A stretch of DNA of 64,000 bases from positions 1 to 64,000 of the forward strand of contig NZ_UPHQ01000033.1 in NCBI RefSeq assembly GCF_900566055.1, written 5' to 3'. A program made the translations under genes and the position numbers. Of this stretch, positions 17,734-29,676 are shown piece after piece. A model generated the notes under the pieces. It was given only the letters and a program-made list of their open reading frames with translations, had not been told where the DNA came from and searched no databases. Position 1 is the stretch's first letter. The number at the start of each line of letters is the position of its first letter. Origin of the DNA: Mycobacterium innocens (GTDB lineage: Bacteria > Actinomycetota > Actinomycetes > Mycobacteriales > Mycobacteriaceae).

Positions 17734-18234
17734 GTGGCCTTGAAGACCGATATCCGTGGGATGATCTGGCGCTACCCCGACTACTTCGTCGTGGGCCGCG
17801 AGCAACTGCGCCAGTTTGCCCAAGCCATTAAGTGCGACCACCCGGCCTACTTCGAAGAGGACGCGGCCGCCGAACTGGGCTATGACGCGATCGTCGCGCC
17901 CATGACCTTCGTGACAATCCTGGCCAAGCTGGTGCAGCTCGATTTCTTCCGAAACGTCGACATCGGCATGGAGACCATGCAGATCGTCCAGGTCGACCAG
18001 CGGTTCGTGTTCTATAAGCCCGTGCTCGCCGGGGACAAGCTGTGGGCCCGGATGGAGATCCACTCCGTGGACGAGCGTTTCGGCGCCGACATCGTCATCA
18101 CGAAGAACACCTGCCACAACGACGATGGCGAGCTGGTGCTGGAGGCCTACACCACCGTGATGGGTCAGCAGGGCGACGGCTCCGCCAAACTCAAATGGGA
18201 CAAGGAATCCGGGCAGGTCATCAGGACTGCGTAA
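17734..18234 (+). CDS. hadC: (3R)-hydroxyacyl-ACP dehydratase subunit HadC
   Basis: A 166-residue HadA paralogue starting at GTG (MALKTDIRGMIWRYPDYF). It shares ELGYDAIVAPMTFVTILAKL and QIVQVDQRFVFYKPVLAGDKLW with HadA and likewise lacks the catalytic motif. With HadB it forms HadBC, which acts on the longer intermediates leading to oxygenated mycolates. It begins 2 bases after the hadB stop. Confidence 0.96.
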   Translation: MALKTDIRGMIWRYPDYFVVGREQLRQFAQAIKCDHPAYFEEDAAAELGYDAIVAPMTFVTILAKLVQLDFFRNVDIGMETMQIVQVDQRFVFYKPVLAGDKLWARMEIHSVDERFGADIVITKNTCHNDDGELVLEAYTTVMGQQGDGSAKLKWDKESGQVIRTA

Positions 18235-18443
18235 TTAGTATCTGGCACCGGCGCCTGGGTAGACTCTAGTACACTCGGACCCCGGGGTTTCCCAACATCA
18301 GCGCACTTTTCCGTGAGTCGGTCCAGCGAAGCCGGCGACGGGAGCGAGACGAGCCAATTGTCTCACTTCGGTTCGTGACCACCGACTGGGTGCGCGCGTG
18401 TCATGTAAGCCCCGGCACGAGTAGGTTGGCCTGCCAACCGCGA

Positions 18444-18516
<73 letters not shown>

Positions 18517-18609
18517 CTGAAGGCAAAGACATGCCATGCTGGACACTGGGAGGATCTCCAGTCTTAGCGGGCCGGCTGGCGGGATAGTTAGCGAACAAAG
18601 GAGCACGCG

Positions 18610-19116
18610 GTGAGCGACGAGCGCGACGCCGCCGACGGCGCCGGAAGCGACGGCGGCGCAACCGAGGACGGCAGCGACAGCGGTGGTCGCACGGCCGTGG
18701 TGACGAAGTCCGTGGTGCGGCCGCAACGACCCACCGGCAAGCGGTCCCGGCAGCGTGCGGTAGAGGCCGACGAGGACGCTGAGGACACGGAGTCATCAAC
18801 CGCGACCGAGGTCTCGACGAAGGGCTTGGCCAAGAAAGACACATCGAAGTCGGCTAAGAAGTCAGCTAAGAAGTCAGCTAAGGCCAAGAAAACCACGAAG
18901 GCCGGCAGACCGGCCGCACGCTCGGCCAACCCGTTCATATTCGTCTACAACTACATGAAGCAGGTTGTGGCCGAGATGCGGAAGGTGATCTGGCCTAACC
19001 GCAGGCAGATGATCACGTACACGTCGGTGGTGCTGGTATTTCTTGCCTTCATGGTGGCGCTGGTGGGCGGCACCGATCTCGGCCTGGGCAAGCTCGTGAT
19101 GCTGGTGTTCGGCTGA
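18610..19116 (+). CDS. secE: Preprotein translocase subunit SecE
   Basis: A 168-residue protein starting at GTG. A long acidic then lysine-rich N-terminal tail precedes the conserved SecE core [20 protein letters not shown]. One membrane helix ([17 protein letters not shown]) follows. SecE clamps SecY in the Sec channel. The tail contains three copies of a 12-base unit at 18847-18882 (AAGTCAGCTAAG type) encoding KSAK repeats. It is followed by nusG after 31 bases. Confidence 0.96.
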   Translation: MSDERDAADGAGSDGGATEDGSDSGGRTAVVTKSVVRPQRPTGKRSRQRAVEADEDAEDTESSTATEVSTKGLAKKDTSKSAKKSAKKSAKAKKTTKAGRPAARSANPFIFVYNYMKQVVAEMRKVIWPNRRQMITYTSVVLVFLAFMVALVGGTDLGLGKLVMLVFG

Positions 19117-19129
19117 GACTTGGCAGTGA

Positions 19130-19864
<735 letters not shown>

Positions 19865-19970
19865 CCTGCCCGCCGCAGGTGGGGGTCCCGCCCCCGCCGG
19901 CCGGAGCCGGCCGGACAGTCAAGCACAGCGCATTAACCAGGTTTAACCAGGAAGGAACAATCGAGTCGCC

Positions 19971-20402
19971 ATGCCCCCGAAGAAGAAGAAGGTCGCCGGG
20001 CTGATCAAGCTGCAGATCGTGGCGGGTCAGGCCAACCCTGCGCCGCCGGTTGGCCCTGCGCTCGGTCAGCACGGCGTCAACATCATGGAGTTCTGCAAGG
20101 CGTACAACGCCGCAACGGAGAACCAGCGCGGCCAGGTCATCCCGGTGGAGATCACGGTCTACGAGGACCGCAGCTTCACTTTCGCGCTGAAGACGCCGCC
20201 CGCCGCCAAGCTGCTGCTCAAGGCCGCAGGTGTGGCCAAGGGTTCGGCGGAGCCGCACAAGAACAAGGTCGCCAAGGTCACCTGGGATCAGGTCCGCGAG
20301 ATCGCCGAGACCAAGAAGACCGACCTCAACGCCAACGACATCGACGCTGCAGCCAAGATCATCGCCGGCACCGCCCGGTCGATGGGCATCACCGTCGAAT
20401 AG
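19971..20402 (+). CDS. rplK: 50S ribosomal protein L11
   Basis: A 143-residue protein starting [19 protein letters not shown]. It has the L11 N-terminal domain with the proline-rich [19 protein letters not shown] and the rRNA-binding C-terminal domain ending [10 protein letters not shown]. It belongs to the GTPase-associated centre. The start has one lysine more than the M. tuberculosis protein. Confidence 0.97.
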   Translation: MPPKKKKVAGLIKLQIVAGQANPAPPVGPALGQHGVNIMEFCKAYNAATENQRGQVIPVEITVYEDRSFTFALKTPPAAKLLLKAAGVAKGSAEPHKNKVAKVTWDQVREIAETKKTDLNANDIDAAAKIIAGTARSMGITVE

Positions 20403-20501
20403 GACAGCATCGCCTCGTATAGACCGGGATCAAACCCCTGTGGGAGGGCTCGCTTCGGCCCGTTTGGAAACCACGACCCAACACCAGATTGGATATCGGA
20501 T

Positions 20502-21209
20502 ATGAGCAAGACCAGCAAGGCATACCGCGCCGCCGCCGAGAAGGTGGATCGCAGCAAGCTTTATACCCCGCTGGAGGCGGCCAAGCTCGCCAAGGAGACG
20601 TCGTCGACCAAGCAGGACGCGACCGTCGAGGTGGCGATTCGGCTCGGCGTTGACCCGCGCAAGGCCGATCAGATGGTCCGCGGCACCGTCAACCTGCCAC
20701 ACGGCACCGGCAAGACCGCCCGAGTCGCCGTCTTCGCGGTAGGGGAAAAGGCCGATGCCGCCGTCGCCGCGGGAGCCGATGTTGTCGGCAGTGACGACCT
20801 GATCGAGAAGATTCAAGGCGGGTTCTTGGACTTCGACGCCGCGATCGCGACGCCCGACCAGATGGCCAAGGTCGGTCGTATCGCCCGGGTGCTGGGCCCG
20901 CGCGGCCTGATGCCCAACCCGAAGACCGGCACTGTCACGCCCGATGTCGCCAAGGCCATCGCCGACATCAAGGGCGGCAAAATCAACTTCCGGGTGGACA
21001 AGCAAGCAAACCTGCACTTCGTCATCGGCAAGGCGTCGTTCGACGAGAAGCGGCTGGCCGAGAACTACGGCGCCGCTATCGACGAGGTGCTGCGGCTCAA
21101 GCCGTCGGCATCGAAGGGCCGTTATCTGAAGAAGATCACCGTGTCGACGACGACCGGCCCCGGCATTCCGGTCGACCCGTCCATCACCCGCCACTTCGCC
21201 GAGGCCTAA
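20502..21209 (+). CDS. rplA: 50S ribosomal protein L1
   Basis: A 235-residue protein starting [16 protein letters not shown], with [20 protein letters not shown] and the signature [20 protein letters not shown]1 forms the stalk that guides deacylated tRNA out of the E site. In many bacteria it also represses its own mRNA. It lies 99 bases after rplK. A hairpin at 21223-21276 follows its stop and probably ends the transcript. Confidence 0.97.
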   Translation: MSKTSKAYRAAAEKVDRSKLYTPLEAAKLAKETSSTKQDATVEVAIRLGVDPRKADQMVRGTVNLPHGTGKTARVAVFAVGEKADAAVAAGADVVGSDDLIEKIQGGFLDFDAAIATPDQMAKVGRIARVLGPRGLMPNPKTGTVTPDVAKAIADIKGGKINFRVDKQANLHFVIGKASFDEKRLAENYGAAIDEVLRLKPSASKGRYLKKITVSTTTGPGIPVDPSITRHFAEA

Positions 21210-21222
21210 TTTCTCCCGGCGA

Positions 21223-21276
21223 GCAGACGCGGAATCGCACAACAATCGCTGGAGCGATGCGATTCTGTGTCTGCTG
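21223..21276 (+). terminator. Long hairpin after rplA
   Basis: The arm at 21223-21240 (AGCAGACGCGGAATCGCA) pairs with 21259-21276 over 18 positions with two G-U pairs, leaving an 18-base loop with its own inner symmetry. There is no T-tract. It begins with the same CGAGCAGACG lead as the hairpin after rpoC. It probably terminates the rplK-rplA transcript against the convergent genes on the right. Confidence 0.65.
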
Positions 21277-21309
21277 GCCGGGCGAGGCCCGGCGAACACC
21301 GTTGGCGGA

Positions 21310-22550
21310 TTATCCGCCGCACTCGGCGATGCGGCGCCGCAGGAATGCCTGGCCCGGTTCGGAGCCGTTGGCGTCCAACGCCTTTCGGTACCAGATTAGG
21401 GCTTCGGATTGGCGTCCGGCGCGTCGCAGCAGGTCGGCACGCACCGACGCGACCAGGTTGCGAACGGGCCAGTCGCGGGTCGTGGGCCACTTTTTCCAGT
21501 GCCGCCAGCCCGGCGCCGGGGCCGTCGCGGAAACCAACCGCCAGCGCTCGGTTGGCCAGCACCGTCAGCTGCAGTAGCCGGTCGTAGGCCGCGCAGATCG
21601 CGGTCCAGTCGGTCTGTTCCCACGATGGTGTCGTCGCATGCAATGCCGCGATGACCGCCTGCGGCGGGGTACGGTCCGGTCGATCCGCGGGCCTGCCGGA
21701 GCCGGTCAAGGCCGCATGCGATGCGGCCGCGGTCCCAGCGGTGACGGTCCTGTTCCTCCAGCGCCACCAGCGCCCCGGAGGCGTCCACCCGCGTCGCTCG
21801 CCGCGAATCATGCAGCAGCACAACGGCTGCCAGTGCATGTGCGTCCAGTTCATTCGGCATCAGCGCACACAGTGCGCCGGCCAGCCGGATTCCCTCGTCG
21901 CACAGTTCGTCACGAATCGCCGACGGACCTGCCGTGGACCAATAGCCCTCGGTGAACACCGAGTAGATGCAGCCGAGCACATGCGGAGTCCGCTCGGCCA
22001 GCAGCTCGGCGGGCGGCACCCGCAGCGGGATGTTGGCACGGCGAACCTTGTTCTTGGCGCGGGTGATTCGCTGACCGACCGCCGTCTCGGTCTGCGGCAG
22101 CGCGCGAGCGATCTCCGCGACGGCCAGCCCGGACACCAGCCGCAGCGTGAGCGCCAGCTGCGACTGCCGGTCCAATGCCGGGTGGGCGCAGGTGAATATC
22201 ATCCGTAGCTCGTCGTCGCGAACCGGATGTGGGTCGGTGGCATCGGTACGCGCCCAAATCTCGTCTATCACGGCCGCCATTTCCTTTCCAGGGCGCGCAG
22301 ATTCGCGGCGAAGGCGGTCCCGGTCCCGGACGCGGTTGCGGGCGACCGTTACCAGCCACCCCCCGGGGCGATCCGGCAGTCCGTCACGCGGCCAGGTGCG
22401 AAGCGCTTCCGCGCAGGCCTCCTGGACGGCGTCTTCGGCAATGGTGAGGTCGCCGGACCACCGGGCGATCGCGGCGACGGCCGGACCCCATTCGCGACGG
22501 AAGACGCCGTCCAGGTTGACCATCGGCAGATCGCTAGAGTCCGGATACAC
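21310..22550 (-). pseudogene. ECF sigma factor with C-terminal extension (ECF42-like), frameshifted
   Basis: The N-terminal part is a clear ECF sigma factor. Region 2 is GDLTIAEDAVQEACAEALRTWP with RPGGWLVTVARNRVRDRDR. Region 4 is LRLVSGLAVAEIARALPQTETAVGQRITRAKNKVR. The long C-terminal helical extension (ERTPHVLGCIYSVFTEGYW ... LCALMPNELDAHALAAVVLLHDSR) typifies the ECF42 group. The extension changes frame twice, near 21665 (after STGPYP, resuming at QAVIAALHATTPSWEQTDW) and near 21460 (resuming at NLVASVRADLLRRAGRQS). It ends RRRIAECGG at 21310. The sigma core is intact but the extension, needed for function in studied members, is not in one frame. The start could be 22550 or 22523. Confidence 0.8.
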
Positions 22551-23228
22551 CGGCCTGCTGACGTAGCTGCACGGCGGAGGCAGGGATCATCGACGCGAGC
22601 TTGACGGCCTCGTCGCGGTCGGCTGCGCTGAGCACATAGAAGCCGTTGGCCGCCTCGGTGCCCTCGGCGTAGGGCCCGTCGGTGATGAGGACCTCGCCGT
22701 CACGCACCCGCACGGTGGTCGCGGTGGACGGTTCATGCAGGGCGGCTCCGCCGGTGATGTGATCGCCGGCTACGGCCATGAATTCGTGGTGCGGTGCGGC
22801 CAACGCCTGCCATTCGGGGCTGCCCGGCGCGACCGCGTTCGATGGCGGTTCCAGCAGCAGTGCCAGCCAGTGGCTGCCTTCCCGCCGGGTCGGTTCGAAG
22901 CTGCCGAACATCGGCCAGACCTCCACCGCGCCGTGCTTGGGGCGGGGATGTCGCGCGCCAAAGCCAGTGCCTCATCAAGGTTTCCGGCTTCGAACACGTA
23001 GTAGCCGCCGGCCACCTCCGCGGCCTCGGCGAATGGGCCGTCGGTGACGATGGGCGCGTCGGGCCCGCCGGTGATGCGCACGGCGGTCGCCGCCGGCAGC
23101 AGCGCGTCACCTCCGCGGATCGCCGAAGCCGCCCTGGTGTGAAAGGCCTCGTAGGCCGCCATCTCGCTGGCCTACTCGTCGGGCGTGCGGTCGCGCTCCT
23201 GGCTGATCAATAGGGCGAAGTACTGCAT
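22534..23228 (-). pseudogene. Tandem DGPF/YCII-domain protein, inactivated
   Basis: The remains of a gene of about 230 codons starting MQYFALLISQERDRTPDE. An in-frame TAG follows, then ASEMAAYEAFHTRAASAI. The first DGPF motif appears in APIVTDGPFAEAAEVAGGYYV. A frameshift near 22940 breaks the frame after ALARDIPAP, and the sequence resumes at VWPMFGSFEPTRREGSHW. A second YCII unit ends with LITDGPYAEGTEAANGFYVL. Its 3' end overlaps the sigma factor start. DGPF proteins are the standing neighbours of ECF42 sigma factors and are often their targets. Both genes of the pair are broken here. Confidence 0.8.
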
Positions 23229-23319
23229 CGTGGTCACCTCATCCGACAGTGAGCGAAGCCCTGTGCTCCACTCTCTACCTGTTAGACGAACCGCGCAGCC
23301 CCAATCCGACACCAACTAG

Positions 23320-24219
23320 CTAGGCGGCGACGGCTCCCGGCTTGAGGTAGGTGACCAGGCTGCAGTCGAGCATCTCGTCGGTGAAGTAGTGCTCGCAGCC
23401 GCGCAGGTACTTCATGTACCGGTTGTAGACCTCTTCGGAGGTGACCTCGATGGCCTTCTCCCGATTCGACTCCAGCGTGTCACCCCAGATCCGCAACGTC
23501 TTGATGTAATGCGGGCGCAGCGAAAGTGGTTCGGGGACGACGAAACCGGCCTTCTCGCCATGTTCGACCATCATCTCGGTCGACGGCAGCCGGCCGCCGG
23601 GAAAGATCTCGGTGATGATGAACTTGATGAAGCGCGCCGTCTCGAAGCTCAGCTTCTTGCCGCGGGCGGCCATGTCGAACGGGTGATAGCCGACGCTGCT
23701 CTGGACGGTCATCCGCCCGTCGTCGGGCATGATGTCGAAACACCGTTTGAAGAAGTCGTCGTAGTTCTCGTGTCCGAAATGCTCGAAGGCCTCGATGGAG
23801 ACGATCCGGTCGACGGGCTCGGTGAAGTCCTCCCAGCCTTGCAGCCGCACCTGACGCGAGCGGTTGCTGTCGACGGAGGCCAGCACCTGCTCACAGCGGG
23901 CGTGCTGGTTCTTGGACAGGGTAAGGCCGATAACGTTGACGTCGAAGCGCTCGACGGCCCGCCTCATCGTGGTACCCCAACCGCAGCCGATGTCGAGCAG
24001 TGTCATACCCGGCTTGAGGTCCAACTTGTCCAGGTTGAGGTCGATCTTGGCGTACTGAGCTTCTTCGAGCGTCATGTCGTCGCGCTCGAAGTAGGCGCAG
24101 CTGTAGGTCCGGGTCGGGTCCTGGAACAAGGCGAAGAAATCGTCGGAGACGTCGTAGTGTGCCTGGATGTCTTCCGAGCGCGTCCGCGTCGTCGTCTGTG
24201 TCGGCGCCTTTTCAGCCAT
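23320..24219 (-). CDS. mmaA4: Hydroxymycolate synthase MmaA4 (SAM-dependent methyltransferase)
   Basis: A 299-residue mycolic acid methyltransferase starting [19 protein letters not shown]. The SAM-binding motif is [17 protein letters not shown]. The active-site segment is [38 protein letters not shown] lies in the lid domain. In M. tuberculosis MmaA4 (Hma) adds a methyl and a hydroxyl to the distal double bond, the first step towards keto- and methoxymycolates. The ATG at 24219 matches the family length. It is first in a row of four paralogues. Confidence 0.93.
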   Translation of the reverse strand: MAEKAPTQTTTRTRSEDIQAHYDVSDDFFALFQDPTRTYSCAYFERDDMTLEEAQYAKIDLNLDKLDLKPGMTLLDIGCGWGTTMRRAVERFDVNVIGLTLSKNQHARCEQVLASVDSNRSRQVRLQGWEDFTEPVDRIVSIEAFEHFGHENYDDFFKRCFDIMPDDGRMTVQSSVGYHPFDMAARGKKLSFETARFIKFIITEIFPGGRLPSTEMMVEHGEKAGFVVPEPLSLRPHYIKTLRIWGDTLESNREKAIEVTSEEVYNRYMKYLRGCEHYFTDEMLDCSLVTYLKPGAVAA

Positions 24220-24363
24220 TGTCGTCCTGTTCTCCTGGATAGTATTCGTTGCCCGAACGCACGCGAAGCCTCGGTTTGACCTGTGCAACCGCCCGACGAA
24301 TCCCCGAGACGTTACCTATCGACGCGAGCGTGTGCACCCATAGCCGCTCTGTGGCACCAGAGT

Positions 24364-25245
24364 CTACTTGGCCAGGGTGAACTGGTTGCAGTCGATGTAG
24401 CCCATCCGAAATGCCTTGGCACAGCCGGTCAGGTACTTCATGTAGCGCTCGTAGACCTCCTCGGACTGGATGGCGATCGCCTCGTCCTTGCGCGCCTGAA
24501 GCGCCTCCGCCCAAAAGTCCAGAGTCTTGGCGAAGTCCAGCTGCAGCGACTGGCGGCGGGTCACCGTGAAACCGACCTTCTGCGCGTGCTCCTCGACGGT
24601 CTCGATCATCGGCAGCCGGCCGCCCGGGAAGATGTCGGTCACGATGAACCTGATGAACTTGGCCATCTCCATGGTCAACGGTATGCCGCGTTCCATGACC
24701 TGCTTGACATGCAACCCAGTGATCGAATGCAACAGCATCACGCCGTCGGCCGGCAAGACCCGGTAGACGAACTTGAAGAAGTCATCGTAACGGTGGAAGC
24801 CGAAGTGCTCCAACGCTTCGATCGTGACGATGCGGTCCACCGGTTCGGTGAACTCGGCCCAGTCGCGCAGCAGCACCCGACGCGAGCGGTTGCTGTCGAC
24901 CTGGTCGAGCACCTGCTGGCAGTAGGCGTGCTGGTTTTTCGAAAGCGTCAGCCCTACGACGTTGACGTCGTACTTCTCGACGGCGCGCTTGAGCACCGAG
25001 CCCCAGCCGCACCCGATGTCGAGCAGCGTCATCCCCGGCCGCAGTCCCAGCTTGTCCAGCGTCAGGTCGATCTTGGCGAGCTGTGCTTCGTGCAGGGCCA
25101 TGTCGTCGCGTTCGAAGTACGCGCAGCTGTAGGTGCGGGTGGGATCGACAAACAGCGCGAAAAACTCGTTGGATAAGTCGTAATGCGCCTGGACGTCGTC
25201 CAAATTGGACCGGGTGCTCACGGCACCTGTTGTCTTTCCAGCCAT
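24364..25245 (-). CDS. mmaA3: Methoxymycolate synthase MmaA3
   Basis: A 293-residue methyltransferase starting MAGKTTGAVSTRSNLDDVQAH. The SAM motif is [17 protein letters not shown] and the active-site region is VTIEALEHFGFHRYDDFF. It O-methylates the hydroxyl made by MmaA4 to give methoxymycolates. Residue 98 is Gly ([11 protein letters not shown]). The same position is Asp in BCG substrains that lost methoxymycolates, so this copy has the active form. The ATG at 25245 gives exactly the M. tuberculosis length. Confidence 0.92.
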   Translation of the reverse strand: MAGKTTGAVSTRSNLDDVQAHYDLSNEFFALFVDPTRTYSCAYFERDDMALHEAQLAKIDLTLDKLGLRPGMTLLDIGCGWGSVLKRAVEKYDVNVVGLTLSKNQHAYCQQVLDQVDSNRSRRVLLRDWAEFTEPVDRIVTIEALEHFGFHRYDDFFKFVYRVLPADGVMLLHSITGLHVKQVMERGIPLTMEMAKFIRFIVTDIFPGGRLPMIETVEEHAQKVGFTVTRRQSLQLDFAKTLDFWAEALQARKDEAIAIQSEEVYERYMKYLTGCAKAFRMGYIDCNQFTLAK

Positions 25246-25383
25246 ATGTCCTCTCCCGAACGGGATGGACACCCCCACGAGGTGACCATTTCCCGGCACC
25301 CTACACCCGGAAGGGCGCATCCTGCGTATCCAACGTCGCCGAGGCCCGTCTTTCTCGGCTGTGAGCTGCGGCCATCGCATTCA

Positions 25384-26247
25384 CTACTTCTCCAGAGTGA
25401 ACTGGTTGACGTCGATATAGCCGATGCGGAACGCATTGGCGCAACCGGTCAGGTACTTCATGTAGCGCTCGTAGACCTCTTCGGACTGGATCGCGATGGC
25501 CTCGTCCTGGTGCGCCTCCAGCGCCTCGGCCCACAGGTCCAGGGTCCGCGCGTAGTGGGGCTGCAGCGACTGCCGCCGAGTCAGGGTGAAGCCGGCCTTG
25601 CCCGCGTGCTCCTCGACCTTCTCGATCGACGGCAACCGGCCACCGGGGAAGATCTCGGTCACGATGAACTTGATGAAGCGCGCCATCTCGAAGGTCATCG
25701 GCATGCCGCGCTCGACGATCTGCGGTCCGGTGAGCCCGGTGATGGTGTGCAACAGCATCACGCCGTCGGGCGGTAGAACCCGGTGTGCCATGGCGAAGAA
25801 GTCGTCGTAGCGGTCGTGGCCGAAGTGCTCGAAGGCGCCAATGGACACGATCCGGTCGACGGGCTCGTCGAACTGTTCCCAGCCCTTCAGTAACACCGTC
25901 CTGCTGCGAGCGGTGTCCATATCGTCGAAGGTCTTCTGGACGTGGGCGGCCTGGTTCTTCGACAAGGTCAGGCCGATGACGTTGACGTCGTACTTCTCGA
26001 TGGCCCGGCGCATGGTGGCGCCCCAGCCGCAGCCCACGTCGAGCAGCGTCATCCCGGGTTGCAGACCCAGCTTGCCCAGCGCCAGGTCGATCTTGGCGAT
26101 CTGGGCCTCTTCCAGGGTCATGTCGTCGCGCTCGAAGTAGGCGCAGCTGTAGGTCTGGGTCGGGTCCAGAAACAGCCGGAAGAAGTCGTCGGACAAGTCG
26201 TAGTGCGCCTGCACGTCGTCGAAATGCGGCGTCAGTTGTTCAGCCAT
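25384..26247 (-). CDS. mmaA2: Mycolic acid cyclopropane synthase MmaA2
   Basis: A 287-residue methyltransferase starting [20 protein letters not shown]. The SAM motif is [17 protein letters not shown] and the active-site region is [18 protein letters not shown]. It resembles M. tuberculosis MmaA2 throughout ([38 protein letters not shown]). MmaA2 forms the distal cyclopropane of alpha-mycolates. CmaA1-like activity cannot be excluded from sequence alone. Confidence 0.9.
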   Translation of the reverse strand: MAEQLTPHFDDVQAHYDLSDDFFRLFLDPTQTYSCAYFERDDMTLEEAQIAKIDLALGKLGLQPGMTLLDVGCGWGATMRRAIEKYDVNVIGLTLSKNQAAHVQKTFDDMDTARSRTVLLKGWEQFDEPVDRIVSIGAFEHFGHDRYDDFFAMAHRVLPPDGVMLLHTITGLTGPQIVERGMPMTFEMARFIKFIVTEIFPGGRLPSIEKVEEHAGKAGFTLTRRQSLQPHYARTLDLWAEALEAHQDEAIAIQSEEVYERYMKYLTGCANAFRIGYIDVNQFTLEK

Positions 26248-26403
26248 GACCTTATGAATGCCTTTCCGGGCCAGGACCGGCCCTACGGTGCTCACATAAG
26301 TTGCACCGAAAAACGCTCCCCCAAGTGCTCGGGAATGTTAACCGATTTGGCGCCGCAGCACTAAATCACGACCGAATCTGCCCAGGCCAGGGCCGGTGTG
26401 GGG

Positions 26404-27309
<906 letters not shown>

Positions 27310-28215
27310 TCAGCCGGCCCTGGCAAAGTTGCTCATCAGCACGCTGATCACCCCGTCCCATAACGGCTCGGGCAGATCGTGGCCCATCCTGTCGAACAAC
27401 ACCAGTCGAGCGTCATCGATCGCGCGGGCGACCGCGCGGCCATTGGACGGCCGAACCATTATGTCCTTTCGGCCGTGGATCACCACCGTCGGCGCCGTGA
27501 TGCGCCGGTTGTAGTGGAGCAGGCTGCCACTGCCCAGGACCGCATTGAACTGTCGGCTGACCCCCAACGGGTCGAAGCTGCGATCATAGTTCTCGGCCGC
27601 GTCGGCCCGGACGCGTTCCTCAGGCAGGCGATAGCCGGGACTGCCCGTGATCCTGGTGACCCGCACGACGTTGTCGACTACCATCTCGCGCGGCGAGCCC
27701 GGCGGTGGGCCGTTGAGCATGGCCCGCAAGGCGCGTAGTGCCGGCGGCCGCAAGCACGCTCGGTTGTTGCTGGAGAAGATGATCGCCAGGGCCTTTGTCC
27801 GCTCGGGGAACCGTGCCGCGAAGACCTGGGCGATCATGCCGCCCATCGACGCGCCAACGATGTGGGCGTGCTCGATATCCAGGTGGTCCAGCAGAGCGGC
27901 CGCGTCGTCGGTCATGTCCTCCAGCGTGTAGGCGGCCTGGCTGCGCAGGCCGAACCAGAAGCGCAGCAGCCGCGCGGGCATCGACTGGCCGGGGTCGGCG
28001 TGGTCGGTCCTGCTGGACAGGCCGACGTCGCGGTTGTCGTAACGGATGACGCGCAGACCTTGGGCGACGAGCTTTTCGCAGAAGGCGGTCCGCCACAGTA
28101 GCAGTTGGGCACCCAGACCCATGATCAGCAGCACGGGTGGGTCGTCGGGGTCACCCATGTCCTCGTAGTACAGCTTCACCTGCCCCGCGACCGCGGTGCC
28201 GCTGCGAACCTCCAC
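27310..28215 (-). CDS. lipG: Alpha/beta-hydrolase, probable esterase/lipase LipG
   Basis: A 301-residue alpha/beta-hydrolase starting MEVRSGTAVAGQVKLYYEDMG. The nucleophile elbow is HIVGASMGGMIAQVFA. The oxyanion region is PPVLLIMGLGAQLLLW and the catalytic His region is LVLFDRMGHDLPEPLWD. The family hydrolyses esters or thioesters. Its place after mmaA1 is conserved, hinting at a role with envelope lipids. Length and place match M. tuberculosis Rv0646c. Confidence 0.93.
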   Translation of the reverse strand: MEVRSGTAVAGQVKLYYEDMGDPDDPPVLLIMGLGAQLLLWRTAFCEKLVAQGLRVIRYDNRDVGLSSRTDHADPGQSMPARLLRFWFGLRSQAAYTLEDMTDDAAALLDHLDIEHAHIVGASMGGMIAQVFAARFPERTKALAIIFSSNNRACLRPPALRALRAMLNGPPPGSPREMVVDNVVRVTRITGSPGYRLPEERVRADAAENYDRSFDPLGVSRQFNAVLGSGSLLHYNRRITAPTVVIHGRKDIMVRPSNGRAVARAIDDARLVLFDRMGHDLPEPLWDGVISVLMSNFARAG

Positions 28216-28233
28216 CAGACCTCCGCTAGACCT

Positions 28234-29583
28234 CTACTGGACTTCGACGTCCGACTGATGCTCGCGGCTGACCTCGACCATAAAGTTGGCGAAGTACCCG
28301 GTGAGCTGCGGGTCCGACATCATCTGCCACTTCGGCGCCAGCAGCTTCATGTACCGCTCGACGTACAAGAACTGCTTGCCGATCAGCACCAGCTCGCGGG
28401 GCAGCTTGACGTCGTAGGCGTCGGCCAGCGCCGACAGCTGCCGGCCGATATCGGCATACGACATCTCGCCTAGCGATTGCATGGTAAGCGGGGCGGCGAA
28501 CTTCTCCAGGTCTTTGGCGGCCTGGGCCTCGGGTTTCATGGTCCCGACGGCGCCCATCAACACGACGATCTTGCCGGCGGCGGCGTGGTCCTTCTTGACC
28601 AGCAGGGCGTAGACCAGCTCGCGCAGCAGCCAGCGGGTACGGGGATCGATGCGGCCCATGATCCCGAAGTCGAAGAACACGATGCGGCCCTGGTCGTCGA
28701 CGTACAGGTTGCCCGCGTGCAGGTCGCCGTGGAACAGTCCGTGCCGCAGTCCGCCCTCGAACACGCTGAACAGCAGCGCCTTGACGAGTTCGGTGCCGTC
28801 GAATCCGGCCTTGCGGATGGCGGCGACGTTGTCGATGCGGATGCCCTGCACCTTCTCCATGGTCAGAACCCGCTCGCTGGTGAAGTCCCAGTGCACGTGC
28901 GGCACCCGGATGTTCTTGCCCAGCGGGGAGGTGTGCAGGTGCGAGACCCACGCCTCCATCGATTGCGCTTCCAGCCGGAAGTCCAACTCCTCGGCCAGGT
29001 TGTCGGAGAAATCGGCCACCACGTCTTGGGCCGAGAGCCGGCGGCCCAGCTTGGCCAGTTCGACGGCCTGCGCGAAACGCTTCAAGATCTGCAGGTCGGC
29101 GGCCACCCGGCGGCGGATGCCCGGCCGCTGGATCTTGACCACGACGTCCTCGCCGGTCTTCAGGGTCGCGTAGTGCACCTGGGCGATCGACGCGGAGGCG
29201 AACGGCTCTTCTTCGAACGTGGCGAACAGCTTGGCCGGATCGTCGCCGAGTTCCTCGACGAAAAGCCGGTGCACCTCGTCGGTGTCGGCCGGCGGCACCT
29301 GGTCCAGCAGGGTGCGGAATTCACGCGACAACGACTCGCCGAACGCCCCTGGGCTGGAGGCGATGATTTGGCCGAACTTCACATAAGTGGGCCCCAGATC
29401 GGCAAAGGTCTGCGGGATTTCCTTGATGATCTTCTGCTGCCACGGGCCCCGAGCCGGCAGCCTGGCGAGCACCCGAGCAGCGGTGCGGGTGACCTGCCAA
29501 CCAGTGGTGGCGACCCGGGCCGCTTCGACCGGCAACGGCACCCGGTCGAGCTTGGCCACGTCGCGGTGTTTGGTGGAACTCAT
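28234..29583 (-). CDS. ABC1/UbiB-family atypical kinase-like protein (Rv0647c-like)
   Basis: A 449-residue protein from the ATG at 29583 (MSSTKHRDVAKLDRVPLPVE). Family motifs are the KxGQ element LGPTYVKFGQIIASSPGAFG, the ATP-binding Lys in VVVKIQRPGIRRRVA, the catalytic HGDLHAGNLYVD and the metal site IVFFDFGIMGRIDPRTRW. Relatives support quinone biosynthesis or membrane lipid homeostasis; the mycobacterial substrate is unknown. The frame stays open upstream to a TTG at 29658, and those codons (APPIWHTAQ) resemble the longer M. tuberculosis annotation, so the true start may be further up. Confidence 0.9.
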   Translation of the reverse strand: MSSTKHRDVAKLDRVPLPVEAARVATTGWQVTRTAARVLARLPARGPWQQKIIKEIPQTFADLGPTYVKFGQIIASSPGAFGESLSREFRTLLDQVPPADTDEVHRLFVEELGDDPAKLFATFEEEPFASASIAQVHYATLKTGEDVVVKIQRPGIRRRVAADLQILKRFAQAVELAKLGRRLSAQDVVADFSDNLAEELDFRLEAQSMEAWVSHLHTSPLGKNIRVPHVHWDFTSERVLTMEKVQGIRIDNVAAIRKAGFDGTELVKALLFSVFEGGLRHGLFHGDLHAGNLYVDDQGRIVFFDFGIMGRIDPRTRWLLRELVYALLVKKDHAAAGKIVVLMGAVGTMKPEAQAAKDLEKFAAPLTMQSLGEMSYADIGRQLSALADAYDVKLPRELVLIGKQFLYVERYMKLLAPKWQMMSDPQLTGYFANFMVEVSREHQSDVEVQ

Positions 29584-29676
29584 CTGTGCAGTGTGCCAAA
29601 TTGGTGGAGCCGACTCACAATTTGCGTGCGCCGCCTCACCCGCGGCAAAAGCGGCCAACGATGCGGGTACGGCGGT

